A stretch of 64,000 nt of DNA from Sphingopyxis sp. BE259 (GTDB lineage: Bacteria; Pseudomonadota; Alphaproteobacteria; Sphingomonadales; Sphingomonadaceae), in assembly GCF_031457495.1 (NCBI RefSeq), contig NZ_JAVDWM010000001.1, forward strand, positions 1 to 64,000, written 5' to 3'. Below the pieces are notes generated by a model. It saw only the letters and a program-made list of their open reading frames with translations, searched no databases and was not told the origin of the DNA. Both the position numbers and the translations under genes were made by a program. Positions 27,244-35,410 of the stretch are shown piece after piece (position 1 is the first letter of the stretch; each line of letters begins with the position of its first letter).

Positions 27244-27262
27244 TATGACACCGTGAGACATA
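27244..27262. promoter_or_regulatory. Candidate LacI-family operator, copy 2
   Basis: The 19-mer TATGACACCGTGAGACATA is an imperfect palindrome that shares its first ten and last six bases with the site at 23155. It lies in the divergent gap between the MFS gene (27143, leftward) and the FMN reductase gene (27322, rightward). The shared site suggests that the LacI regulator controls all four transcripts of the island. Confidence 0.65.
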
Positions 27263-27321
27263 AGGCAAGCCGCTTTGCCGTCCGCGTTGGCGCGTTACCG
27301 ACGAAAGCAGGAGCCCGGACC

Positions 27322-27876
27322 ATGAGATCGATCGTTGCGCTTGGCGGCACGCCGCGTCCCGGGTCATCGACCGAAAAGATACTGGAGATCTGCTGCCGCG
27401 CCGCCGCAGCGGAGGGCGCTGCGATCACCCGGTTTGATGGCGCCTATATGAGCGCCCTGCCCTATTACCGCGGCCCGGGCCACAATGACCAGGCGGGTGC
27501 CGAAATGGTCGCCGCCGTCCGCGATGCCGACGGTTTGATCATCGCCTCGCCCGGCTATCACGGCAGCATTTCAGGGCTGGTCAAAAACGCCCTCGACTAT
27601 TTCGAGGATCTATCGACCGACGCGCGCCCCTATTTCCACGGTCGCCCGGTCGGTCTGATCGCGACCGCGTTCGGCCATCAGGCCGCGATGAGCACCTTGC
27701 TGACCCTACGCAGCATCACTCATGCTCTGCGCGGGTGGCCGACACCGATCGGCGCCGCGATCCGCACGACCCCTGAAACCTTTGACGACCTGGGCGAAAT
27801 CCTGGACGTCGGGGCGCGGATGCAGCTGGAATTGGTCGGCAAACAGGTCGTCGGAGCGGCGGGCATCCTGTCATGA
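27322..27876 (+). CDS. NADPH-dependent FMN reductase (SmoA/SsuE-type)
   Basis: The 184-residue flavodoxin-fold enzyme has the phosphate loop GGTPRPGSSTEKILEICC (about 8-25) and the flavin-binding segment ASPGYHGSISGLVKNALDYF (about 75-94) typical of FMN reductases. It would supply FMNH2 to the luciferase-type monooxygenase of the island. An AGGAG site precedes the ATG by 8 bases. Its last codons overlap the RibB-like gene (ATGA). Confidence 0.92.
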   Translation: MRSIVALGGTPRPGSSTEKILEICCRAAAAEGAAITRFDGAYMSALPYYRGPGHNDQAGAEMVAAVRDADGLIIASPGYHGSISGLVKNALDYFEDLSTDARPYFHGRPVGLIATAFGHQAAMSTLLTLRSITHALRGWPTPIGAAIRTTPETFDDLGEILDVGARMQLELVGKQVVGAAGILS

Positions 27877-28478
27877 ACGCCTTCGGCGACAGCGCGCTGG
27901 ACGCCATTGGCCAGCATCTGGCGGACGGCGGGCTGATCATATTGGCGGGCGACGCGCTGCGCGATGGCGACCTCGACTTTGCGATGGCGGCAAGCCGGGT
28001 GACACCGCAGGCGATCAATTTCATGGCGCGCCATGGCCGCGGCCTGATCTGCCTGGGACTGACCCAGCCGCGGGCGTGGAAATTGGGGATCACACCACAA
28101 AACAGCGGCGAAGGCGGCGACAGCGGGCGACCGTTCGGGGTGTCGATCGAAGCACGACATGGTGTCGAAACCGGAATTTCGGCGCATGATCGCGCGCACA
28201 CCATCGCGGTCGCCATGGCGCCCGATGCGCGCGCCGCCGATCTGGTCAAACCCGGCCATGTCTTTCCGCTGATCGCGAATCCGGAGGGCCTTGCCGCCCG
28301 ACGCTCGACGCTCGAGGCGGGGATCGCGCTATGCGATCGTTTCGATCTGGGGGAAGGCGTCGTGCTGTGCGCGATCATGCGCGACGACGGCACGATGGCG
28401 CGCCGCGCCGACATGGAAGGTTTCGCCACCGAGCATGACACGCCGATCGTCGACATCGGCAATCTGCTCGTTGGATAG
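27873..28478 (+). CDS. RibB-like (DHBP synthase fold) protein lacking catalytic residues
   Basis: The 201-residue product aligns along its whole length with 3,4-dihydroxy-2-butanone 4-phosphate synthase (RibB). Matching segments include TPQAINFMARHGRGLICLGL, TGISAHDRAHTI, KPGHVFPL and RDDGTMAR. Yet the catalytic sites differ. The acidic ENEGD loop reads LRDGD (Glu to Asp31), the His of the GHTEA motif is Thr146, and the Glu of the final ICE-type motif is Ala167. It is therefore unlikely to make DHBP, at least by the normal mechanism. It is coupled to the FMN reductase upstream and the exporter downstream, so it could bind flavin precursors, or act on a sugar intermediate. Function unknown. 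Confidence 0.85.
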   Translation: MNAFGDSALDAIGQHLADGGLIILAGDALRDGDLDFAMAASRVTPQAINFMARHGRGLICLGLTQPRAWKLGITPQNSGEGGDSGRPFGVSIEARHGVETGISAHDRAHTIAVAMAPDARAADLVKPGHVFPLIANPEGLAARRSTLEAGIALCDRFDLGEGVVLCAIMRDDGTMARRADMEGFATEHDTPIVDIGNLLVG

Positions 28479-29541
28479 CAAGCGTCGGACGGCGCGGGTC
28501 GGCGCCGACCTTTACGGCGAAATCTGGCTCGCCGACGCGACGTCCCGCGCGGCACGATCGTCGGTCAAATTGTGGCTTCCCGGCCTTTGCGTCATCGCCA
28601 TCGCAGCGGCGGCGGCGGCGTGGCTGTCCGACCATTATGCCATGCCGATCATTCTGGCCGGTTTGCTGATCGGACTCGCACTCAATTTTCTGGCCGCCAA
28701 TCCGCGCCTGCATCCCGGCATGGACCTGTGCGGCACGGCGGGACTGCGGTGGGGGATTGTGCTGCTCGGCACGCAGGTGACGGCGGCGCAAATCGCCACG
28801 CTGGGAGTCGCCAGCTTTGTCGCCTTGATCGTGATCGTAGCGCTGGTCCTTGCCGCTGGTCTGGTCGGGGCGCGGCTGAGCGGCGACAGCCGCTTCGTCG
28901 GCCTGCTGGCGGGCGGCGCGACCGCGATCTGCGGCGCATCGGCGGCCTTGGCGATCTACGCCGTGATCGGGCGCGAGCGGCTGGACCAGCACCGCTTTAC
29001 CTTTACCTTGGTTGGGATTTCGCTCGCCAGTGCCATTGCAATGTCCTTTTATCCCGTGCTCGCAGCGCAATTTCACTTCACCGACCGCCAGGCCGGATTT
29101 CTGATGGGCGCCGCCATTCACGACGTCGCCCAGTCGCTGGGCGCGGGATACAATTATTCGGCGGGGGCCGGCGAAGTGGCGGCGATCGTCAAGCTCACCC
29201 GGGTGGCTTTGCTGGCGCCGGTGGTGGCGGTGCTGGCGCTGATCGTCGGCCGCTCAGATCAAGCGGTGCGGCGGCGTTTCGAACCGCTGGGGATGCCATG
29301 GTTCATCTGGGCCTTTTTGGCGGTGGTCTTGGCCGGATCGCTTTTCCCACTGCCCGCATGGCTCAAGGATTATGGCCTGTTGGCGTCGAAAGCGCTGCTG
29401 TTGTTTGCGGTCATCGCGACGGCGATGCGGTCCCGGCTCGACACCTTGCTGTCGGACGGTTGGCGGGGGCTTATCCCGATCCTGGTCGCGACCCTGGTCT
29501 CGCTGTTCGCCGCATTCGGTTTTGCGTGGCGATACCTCTGA
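28471..29541 (+). CDS. YeiH/UPF0324 family exporter (possible sulfite exporter)
   Basis: The 356-residue protein has about ten membrane helices and the family signatures GGATAICGASAALAI (about 150-164) and AIHDVAQSLGAGYNYS (about 213-228). The family is annotated as putative sulfate exporters. In this operon the expected toxic product is sulfite, so export of sulfite is a reasonable guess. The start is uncertain: TTG at 28471 overlaps the previous stop by 8 bases and gives a family-normal length, while an ATG at 28435 would add 12 residues. Confidence 0.82.
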   Translation: MDSKRRTARVGADLYGEIWLADATSRAARSSVKLWLPGLCVIAIAAAAAAWLSDHYAMPIILAGLLIGLALNFLAANPRLHPGMDLCGTAGLRWGIVLLGTQVTAAQIATLGVASFVALIVIVALVLAAGLVGARLSGDSRFVGLLAGGATAICGASAALAIYAVIGRERLDQHRFTFTLVGISLASAIAMSFYPVLAAQFHFTDRQAGFLMGAAIHDVAQSLGAGYNYSAGAGEVAAIVKLTRVALLAPVVAVLALIVGRSDQAVRRRFEPLGMPWFIWAFLAVVLAGSLFPLPAWLKDYGLLASKALLLFAVIATAMRSRLDTLLSDGWRGLIPILVATLVSLFAAFGFAWRYL

Positions 29542-29569
29542 CCTCAGTGTTGGCGGAGCCTATGACAAT

Positions 29570-30217
29570 TTACGGCCGCTCATAGCGATTGTCGGCGACG
29601 AGTTGCCAGCAGGTTTCGGTCGGATAGAGCAAGAGCTGGCCATCAACCCGGCCACCAGCGTCATAGGGTTGACCGTCCAGATCGACAGCTTGGCCCAGAT
29701 CGTCGCCGCCTTCCGATTTCCCGTCATAATGGACGCGCGTCCACTCGACCGAAATCTGGTTGCTCTGGCTCTGGTTGAATTGCAGGATGACATGCTCGTC
29801 GGTGTCACCGGGGCGCGCCGGAACGACGCTTTGGCGATAATGATCCACCATCTTGATCGGAAAGTCGCTGTAGTCGGACGCCGCGATCTTTTTCGTTTCG
29901 ATCGCGGTGTAGGGCGTTCGCGCCGCATCGTAACGGACGACGTCGATCTTCGCCGCCGAATAGGTCCGGCGCACCGCCACCGACGCGATCATCGCATCGA
30001 AAAAGGCCTTATAGTCTTCCGCTTTGCACGCCGAACCGGCCGCGGCGAGCATGATCGCGTCGGTTTCGTCCGGAGCGGTTGGCGCAGGAGCCGTTGGCGC
30101 AGCCGACACAGTGGCGGCGACAGGCACCATTTCGTCGTCGTCGGCCGCCGCCGCGCCACCGGGTGCGCCGCACGCGGCAAGGGTAATCAGCGTCAGGGCG
30201 GCAAGCGTGGGGCGCAT
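29570..30217 (-). CDS. Lipoprotein of unknown function
   Basis: The 215-residue protein starts with a lipoprotein signal (LITLAAC, lipid Cys16), followed by an Ala/Pro/Thr-rich linker (about 20-48) and a soluble domain of unknown family with two further cysteines (Cys65 region and Cys near LYPTETCWQL). The domain has alternating strands, such as VILQFNQSQSNQISVEWTRV. It is convergent with the exporter and divergent from the LuxR-type gene. It is probably not part of the sulfosugar island. Confidence 0.75.
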   Translation of the reverse strand: MRPTLAALTLITLAACGAPGGAAAADDDEMVPVAATVSAAPTAPAPTAPDETDAIMLAAAGSACKAEDYKAFFDAMIASVAVRRTYSAAKIDVVRYDAARTPYTAIETKKIAASDYSDFPIKMVDHYRQSVVPARPGDTDEHVILQFNQSQSNQISVEWTRVHYDGKSEGGDDLGQAVDLDGQPYDAGGRVDGQLLLYPTETCWQLVADNRYERP

Positions 30218-30445
30218 GGTCGCGATACTCCTTCATATTTCAGACAAGGCTATGACGTTGAACGCGAAATGAAAAGCGCTGGCGGCCGCGGATGTATCGG
30301 TACGGCCACGCGCCAATCGTCGCGAACTCCCCAGCGCTGGGCAATCGCGGCCCGCGCACCGGTTCATTTCAACTCGATCCGCATCGGCGCCGATGCCGCG
30401 CGATCCGCGCTGTTCGCGGTCGCGCGGTCGCGCCAGACGGGACGT

Positions 30446-31099
30446 GTGAGCGATTTCGCGGCCCATATCCACCTTGTCCTGCCCGACCCGACCGAGCGCA
30501 CCGCCTGTTTTCGCGCGCTGTCGGGGGACGGGAACCGCATCGTGCGCAGCTTTGCCAACGGCGATGCATGGCTGGATGCTGATGGCGATAGCGGCGGCGC
30601 GATTCTGGTCTTTCGCTGGTACCAACCGGGCCGGATCGACGGCGCGGCGCTGCTCGACAGGATCGCCGCGCGTGACGACATCGCCGCCTTTGTCGTCGCC
30701 GAACAGCTGAGCATCGCCGAATCGCGCGCGATCCTGCGCGGCGGTGCGCGCGATCTGCTGCCCGCGCCGCTCGATCCGCGCGTTGTTTGCCGCGCCATCG
30801 ATGCCCAACTGGGGGACTGGACGGCGCAGCGCGCGGCGCAGCGCAAGCGCCGCGACGCCGCGGCGCGGCTGGCGGCGCTGACCCCGCGTGAGCGCGACAT
30901 ATTGGAGGCGATCGCGGCGGGGCTGGGGAACAAGGCGATCGCGCGGCAACTGGATTTGAGCCCGCGGACGGTCGAGGTGCACCGCGCCAACATCATGCGG
31001 CGCGCCGGGGCGAGCAATGTCGCCGAACTGCTGCGGTTGCAGTTTACCGCCGAACAGGCGCGCGGCGCGGCAGGCAATCCGGTCCATTATGGCGCATGA
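30446..31099 (+). CDS. LuxR-type response regulator with degenerate receiver domain
   Basis: The 217-residue protein has a receiver-like N-terminal half and a LuxR helix-turn-helix at about 145-205 (LTPRERDILEAIAAGLGNKA and LSPRTVEVHRANIMRRAG). In the receiver the phosphate-accepting aspartate position reads Arg57 (ILVFRWYQPG), the Thr position reads Val84 and the Lys position Ala107. It should therefore not be phosphorylated in the normal way. The GTG start at 30446 is chosen because it begins just before the first receiver strand; an ATG at 30269 would add a 59-residue basic extension. The target genes are unknown. Confidence 0.72.
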   Translation: MSDFAAHIHLVLPDPTERTACFRALSGDGNRIVRSFANGDAWLDADGDSGGAILVFRWYQPGRIDGAALLDRIAARDDIAAFVVAEQLSIAESRAILRGGARDLLPAPLDPRVVCRAIDAQLGDWTAQRAAQRKRRDAAARLAALTPRERDILEAIAAGLGNKAIARQLDLSPRTVEVHRANIMRRAGASNVAELLRLQFTAEQARGAAGNPVHYGA

Positions 31100-31239
31100 T
31101 CCACCGACCGCGCGGCCAAGGTCGCGCCATGCCGTCTATAAGGACGATGAACGGCGCCCCGCCCTTGTGTTGGTCCCCATGGGCGCTGCCGTTCATCCGC
31201 AACGGGTCAACCCCACCTGACCCCGCGCAACCGACAGGG

Positions 31240-31268
31240 CCGGCAGAGGATGTTCCTTCCTCTGCCGG
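31240..31268. terminator. Stem-loop between convergent genes, possible terminator
   Basis: CCGGCAGAGGA and TCCTCTGCCGG pair perfectly over 11 bases with a 7-base loop. No clear T run follows on either strand, so termination is only inferred from its place between the rightward LuxR-type gene and the leftward acyltransferase gene. Confidence 0.5.
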
Positions 31269-31286
31269 TTCTATCCGTGGCCGCCT

Positions 31287-32336
31287 TTACGCCCCAACGA
31301 CCATCGCGCGCTGATCGGCGCGGCCCATCGCGAGCACGACCGGATCGGTCGCCTGTCGCGCCGCGAAATCGGCCTTGCTGGCGATCCCCTGCCAGCCGAT
31401 GCCGATCAGCGCCTGCGCGATCGCGCCGCCCAGCGTGTCGCCGGGGCCGGGCAGGATGATGACGTCGGGGGCAAATTCCCTGACCGCGACCTGCACGGAT
31501 AGCGCAAAGTCATAAGGCGCGAGGATCTGGTCGCCGAAGGTATAATCCCACACGGCGGCCGGGTCTGACGCGAAACGGCGCCAGATATGGCCGCGGCCAT
31601 CGACCATCGGCAGCGTCGGCGCGCCGAACAGCGCGGGCGGCAATTCGGCCTTTGCCTTGTCTGAGCTGCCGAACATCAGCGGGGTGTGGAACGGGCCATG
31701 CCCCGCGAGGCGCAGCGGATCGCGGCCGGGGATCGACGGCGCTTCGGCGAGCAGCGCGGCGAGGCCCGCCTCATTGCCCGCGAAGACGAGCATCCCGGCG
31801 AGGTCGATCGACAGCGCGAGGGCGTTGTCGGGGCGCGACGCGATGGCAGCGGCGAGGTTGAGGAGCTGCTCGCGAAGGCCGGGAACGGGGCGCCAATCCT
31901 CATCGACGACTTGCAGCAAAATCTGGCCGCCGGGGCCGTGCGTCTGGCTGTTAAGCCCCATCGCGTTGCTGATGCGGAAACCATCCTCGACCGACACCGC
32001 ACCGCCGAGCGCCAGCGCGCTGTACCACCCCATCGAATTGCCCGCGACGCCGACGATGTCATAGGCGTCGCGGTCGATGCTGAGAAAATCGAGCGCGGTC
32101 GCGGTGTAGATCAGCGGCGCCGCGACATCGCCGCGCATATGCGTCGCGACGCTGAAGCGGTCGGCACCGTCAAGTTCGGTCACCGTCGGCTGGCCGCGTT
32201 CACGGCGCTGGGTATCGAAATTGGCAATGAGGTCCGCGAAGCGCGCGCCATGAAGCCGCGCGATGCTGCCGAGCTCGTTCTTGCCATAGGTGCCGCGCCC
32301 CGGAGCGACGACGAGCGCAGTTTTGCGGGCGCTCAT
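31287..32336 (-). CDS. FabD-like (malonyl-CoA:ACP) acyltransferase domain protein
   Basis: The 349-residue protein has the FabD-type alpha/beta hydrolase core with nucleophile Ser101 in VAGNSMGWYSAL and the catalytic histidine around residue 216 in GHGPFHTPLMF. It would transfer acyl groups from CoA to a carrier. It differs from housekeeping FabD in being larger and in its location: the ATG overlaps the stop of the fused E1 dehydrogenase gene (ATGA), so both are made together. No acyl-carrier or ketosynthase gene is nearby, so the acceptor is unknown. Confidence 0.85.
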   Translation of the reverse strand: MSARKTALVVAPGRGTYGKNELGSIARLHGARFADLIANFDTQRRERGQPTVTELDGADRFSVATHMRGDVAAPLIYTATALDFLSIDRDAYDIVGVAGNSMGWYSALALGGAVSVEDGFRISNAMGLNSQTHGPGGQILLQVVDEDWRPVPGLREQLLNLAAAIASRPDNALALSIDLAGMLVFAGNEAGLAALLAEAPSIPGRDPLRLAGHGPFHTPLMFGSSDKAKAELPPALFGAPTLPMVDGRGHIWRRFASDPAAVWDYTFGDQILAPYDFALSVQVAVREFAPDVIILPGPGDTLGGAIAQALIGIGWQGIASKADFAARQATDPVVLAMGRADQRAMVVGA

Positions 32337-34540
32337 GCCAAGAGCTCCTGCGCCGCGGCAACGATGCTGTCGCGGCTGGGCAGGGTCAGCGTCGCGGCCT
32401 TGCCCAGCGGGATGAAGCTGTCGTCGGCGGCAAGACGCGCCACCTTCTTGTCCGGCGTGCGCTCGACGAACAGCGCCATCAGCGCCTCGCTCTGCGAACC
32501 CGTGATGCGGCATTCGTCGACGATCAGGATGCGCTTGGCGTCCCCGACCGCCGCCACCAACTTGTCCTCGTCAACCGGGCCGAGCCAGCGCAGGTCGATC
32601 ACGCGCGCCTTGACGCCATCGGCCGCGAGGAGTTTTTCGGCCTGGCGAGAGAGGTAATAGCCATTGCCATAGGTCACGATCGCGAGGTCGCTCCCGTCGC
32701 CGTGCACGCCGACATCGCCGAAGGCGATCGGCGCACCCTCGCCCGGCGTCTCATAGACACTGGTCCACAGGCCATCGCCTTCCTCATTGAGGTCGCGGGT
32801 CATGTAGAGCGCGATCGGTTCGACAAAGACGACCACCCGCTGCTCCTCGCGCGCCAGCCTTACGCATTCGCGCAGCATTGCGACCGCATCGTGCCCGTTC
32901 GAAGGCACCGCGAGGATGACGCCCGGAATATCGCGGAAGACCGCCAGGCTGTTGTCATTATGGAAATGACCGCCGAAACCCTTTTGGTACCCAAGCCCCG
33001 CGATGCGCAGCACCATCGGGTTGGTATATTGCCCGTCCGAGAAGAAGCTGAGCGTCGCTGCCTCGCCGCGAATCTGGTCCTCGGCATTGTGGACATAGGC
33101 GAGGAACTGGATTTCAGGCATCGGCAGGAAGCCGTTGTGCGCCATACCGATTGCGAGCCCGAGGATCGCCTGTTCGTCGAGCAGCGTGTTGACGACGCGC
33201 GCCGATCCGAAACGCTGATGCAGCTTTGCGGTGACGTTATAGACGCCGCCCTTGGGGCCGACATCCTCGCCCGCGACGACTATCTCCTTGTGCGCGAGCA
33301 TCAAGTCGGCAAGCGCCCAACTGAGGAGCCGCGCCATATGCTGCGGCTTGTCCATCGCGCCCGCGTCGCTGCCGAACATCGTGCGGCGATCCTCGTCCGA
33401 CGGGGTGTTGGCGCGGGCAAGCTCGCGCCTGGGCGGGACGATGCTTTGCATGACATGCGCGGGGGTGGTTATCTTGGGGCGCAGGATTGCCGCCTCGGCT
33501 TGCCGTGCCAGCGTGGCGCCGATGTCCTCATAGGCATCGGCGATCTCGGCGGGGGTCATCCAGCCTTGCTGGGCCATCAGCGCCGCGCCGGCGAGCAAGG
33601 GGTCGCGCGCCTCGTCGGCCTCGATCAGCGCCTTGGGCAGATAGGCGCCCTGCACGTCGGACCCGGCATGGCCATAAAGCCTTACCGTCGCCATGTGGAG
33701 GAACACCGGTTTGCGGAACCGCCGCGCATAGTCGGCCGCTTCGCACGCGCCGGCATAGGCCGAGACAAGGTCGCTGCCGTCGCACTGAATATAATGCAGC
33801 CCGGCGCGGTGGCGGAATTGCGCCTCGATCCAGCCCGTCGGGGTGCGCGTCGAGATGCCGATACCATTGTCTTCGCAGAGGAAAATCAGCGGCATCGGCG
33901 ACCCTTGGAACGCTGCCCAGCCCGCGGTGTTGAACGCGCCCTGCGCGGTGGAATGATTCGCCGAGGCGTCGCCGAAGCTGGTCAGCACGACCGCATCGTC
34001 GGGCAGCGGCAGCCCGGTCATGCCCAGCCGGCGCGCGATGCCGATCGAAAAGGCAGCGCCGACCGCCTTCGGCAGGTGCGAGGCGATGGTCGAGGTCTGC
34101 GGCGGAATATTGAGCGGTTTCGACCCGATCACCTTGTGTCGTCCGCCCGAGATCGGGTCTTCGCTCGACGCGGCAAAGCTGAGCAGCATGTCCCAAGTCG
34201 GGGTCTGCCCCGGCACCTGCCGCGCGCGGTGCAACTGGAAGGCGTTCGAGCGATAGTGGAGAAACGCCATGTCGGTGACGCGCAGCGCCGCGGCGACCGC
34301 GGCATTGCCCTCGTGCCCCGACGATCCGATCGTATAAAACCCCTCGCCGCGCGCTTGCAGCGTGCGCGACAGCCGGTCCATCTGGCGGCTGGTCAGCTGC
34401 GACAGGAAAATATCGGTGGCGTCGGCGCGCGACAGTCCGATCGCGGCGGGATCGGGCGCGTCGCCGCGGTCGGGCAGCTTGTTATTCGCCAGCGCGGCGA
34501 GGAATTTTTCATGTACTGCCTGCGCCGCGTCCACCGACAT
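32333..34540 (-). CDS. 2-oxoacid dehydrogenase E1, alpha-beta fusion (TPP-dependent)
   Basis: The 735-residue protein joins an E1 alpha module (about 1-360) and an E1 beta module (about 395-735). The alpha half has the thiamine-diphosphate motif FGDASANHSTAQGAFNTAGW (around 188) and the conserved EDNGIGISTRT. The beta half shows VAGEDVGPKGGVYNVT and TLLDEQAILGLAIGMAHNG. Fused E1 forms occur in branched-chain and other 2-oxoacid dehydrogenases. The partner genes are unusual: no E2 or E3 gene lies nearby, and the only coupled gene is the FabD-like transferase. This suggests a stand-alone decarboxylase or acyl-donor system. Substrate unknown. Confidence 0.9.
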   Translation of the reverse strand: MSVDAAQAVHEKFLAALANNKLPDRGDAPDPAAIGLSRADATDIFLSQLTSRQMDRLSRTLQARGEGFYTIGSSGHEGNAAVAAALRVTDMAFLHYRSNAFQLHRARQVPGQTPTWDMLLSFAASSEDPISGGRHKVIGSKPLNIPPQTSTIASHLPKAVGAAFSIGIARRLGMTGLPLPDDAVVLTSFGDASANHSTAQGAFNTAGWAAFQGSPMPLIFLCEDNGIGISTRTPTGWIEAQFRHRAGLHYIQCDGSDLVSAYAGACEAADYARRFRKPVFLHMATVRLYGHAGSDVQGAYLPKALIEADEARDPLLAGAALMAQQGWMTPAEIADAYEDIGATLARQAEAAILRPKITTPAHVMQSIVPPRRELARANTPSDEDRRTMFGSDAGAMDKPQHMARLLSWALADLMLAHKEIVVAGEDVGPKGGVYNVTAKLHQRFGSARVVNTLLDEQAILGLAIGMAHNGFLPMPEIQFLAYVHNAEDQIRGEAATLSFFSDGQYTNPMVLRIAGLGYQKGFGGHFHNDNSLAVFRDIPGVILAVPSNGHDAVAMLRECVRLAREEQRVVVFVEPIALYMTRDLNEEGDGLWTSVYETPGEGAPIAFGDVGVHGDGSDLAIVTYGNGYYLSRQAEKLLAADGVKARVIDLRWLGPVDEDKLVAAVGDAKRILIVDECRITGSQSEALMALFVERTPDKKVARLAADDSFIPLGKAATLTLPSRDSIVAAAQELLA

Positions 34541-34714
34541 CCTCCCCTTCGGCCCTGCCTAAGTGTGGCGGCTGGTTACCCGCGCGACCATCGGACCCGT
34601 GCGTCCGCGCGCTATAACGGGGCAGACCGGTACGCAAGCATCTCTTGCCTTGGCGCGCCGCCTCGCGCTACCAACGGTGCTGATGAGCGACCGGGGCGGA
34701 ACCAATATTTCAAC

Positions 34715-35410
34715 ATGATATCGCTGTGGATCGCTCAGGCGTCGGCAGCCGCCGACACGTCCGACCGGGGGTGGCTGGTCGATCCCGAGCTGGTCGATCC
34801 GGCCTATAGCCAGACGATCGCCGGCGGCGAGATCCAGACCGGCTTTCCGCCCCCCGAACTGCCGAGCCCGCCGCCCGAATGGCTGGCATCGCTGTTCGAC
34901 GCGATCGCGAGCTTTTTTCGGTGGAGCGCGCCGGCTGCCAAGCCGCTGCTATGGCTGTTTGTCGCGCTGGTGGCGCTGTTCCTGCTCTATCATTTCGTGC
35001 CCGCCTTTGCGCGCTGGGTCGACAATCTGCCGTTTCGGCGCAAGGCGGGCGATGATGATGCGGCGGACGACATCGGGCTGGCCGAAGCGGGGGCGGCGCG
35101 CGCGCTGCTCGCCGAGGCCGACGCGTTGGCCGCGGCGGGACGCTTTGGCGAAGCGGTGCATCTGCTGCTCTATCGCAGCGTTGAGGACATCGAGGGCCGC
35201 CGTCCCGGACTGGTCAAACCCGCGATGACGTCGCGCGACCTGGCCGAGGCGCGCGACCTGCCGGTGGCGGCGCAGGGCGCGTTCAGCCGCATCGCGCGCG
35301 CGGTCGAAATCAGCCTGTTCGGCGGCCGCTCGATCGACGCCGGGGCGTGGGACCAGTGCCGCGCCGCCTATGCCGAACTGACCGTGCCGAAGAATTGGGC
35401 GCGCACATGA
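34715..35410 (+). CDS. DUF4129 domain membrane protein
   Basis: The 231-residue protein has a short N-terminus, one membrane helix (about 75-100) and a C-terminal DUF4129-type cytoplasmic region with AGRFGEAVHLLLYRSVEDIE (about 148-167). It heads an operon of DUF4129-DUF4350-MoxR-DUF58-SpoIIM-RDD in which neighbours overlap by 4-14 bases. The long open frame upstream of the ATG is antisense to the E1 gene and is not coding; the ATG at 34715 begins a hydrophobic segment. The 174-base gap upstream is shared with the E1 gene. Confidence 0.85.
   Translation: MISLWIAQASAAADTSDRGWLVDPELVDPAYSQTIAGGEIQTGFPPPELPSPPPEWLASLFDAIASFFRWSAPAAKPLLWLFVALVALFLLYHFVPAFARWVDNLPFRRKAGDDDAADDIGLAEAGAARALLAEADALAAAGRFGEAVHLLLYRSVEDIEGRRPGLVKPAMTSRDLAEARDLPVAAQGAFSRIARAVEISLFGGRSIDAGAWDQCRAAYAELTVPKNWART

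Noticed and set aside
32702-34714. Very long open frame on the + strand upstream of the DUF4129 gene
   Set aside because: It runs antisense to the well-supported fused E1 gene, is rich in Arg and His as expected for a high-GC shadow frame, and matches no family. Only the part from 34715 is coding.
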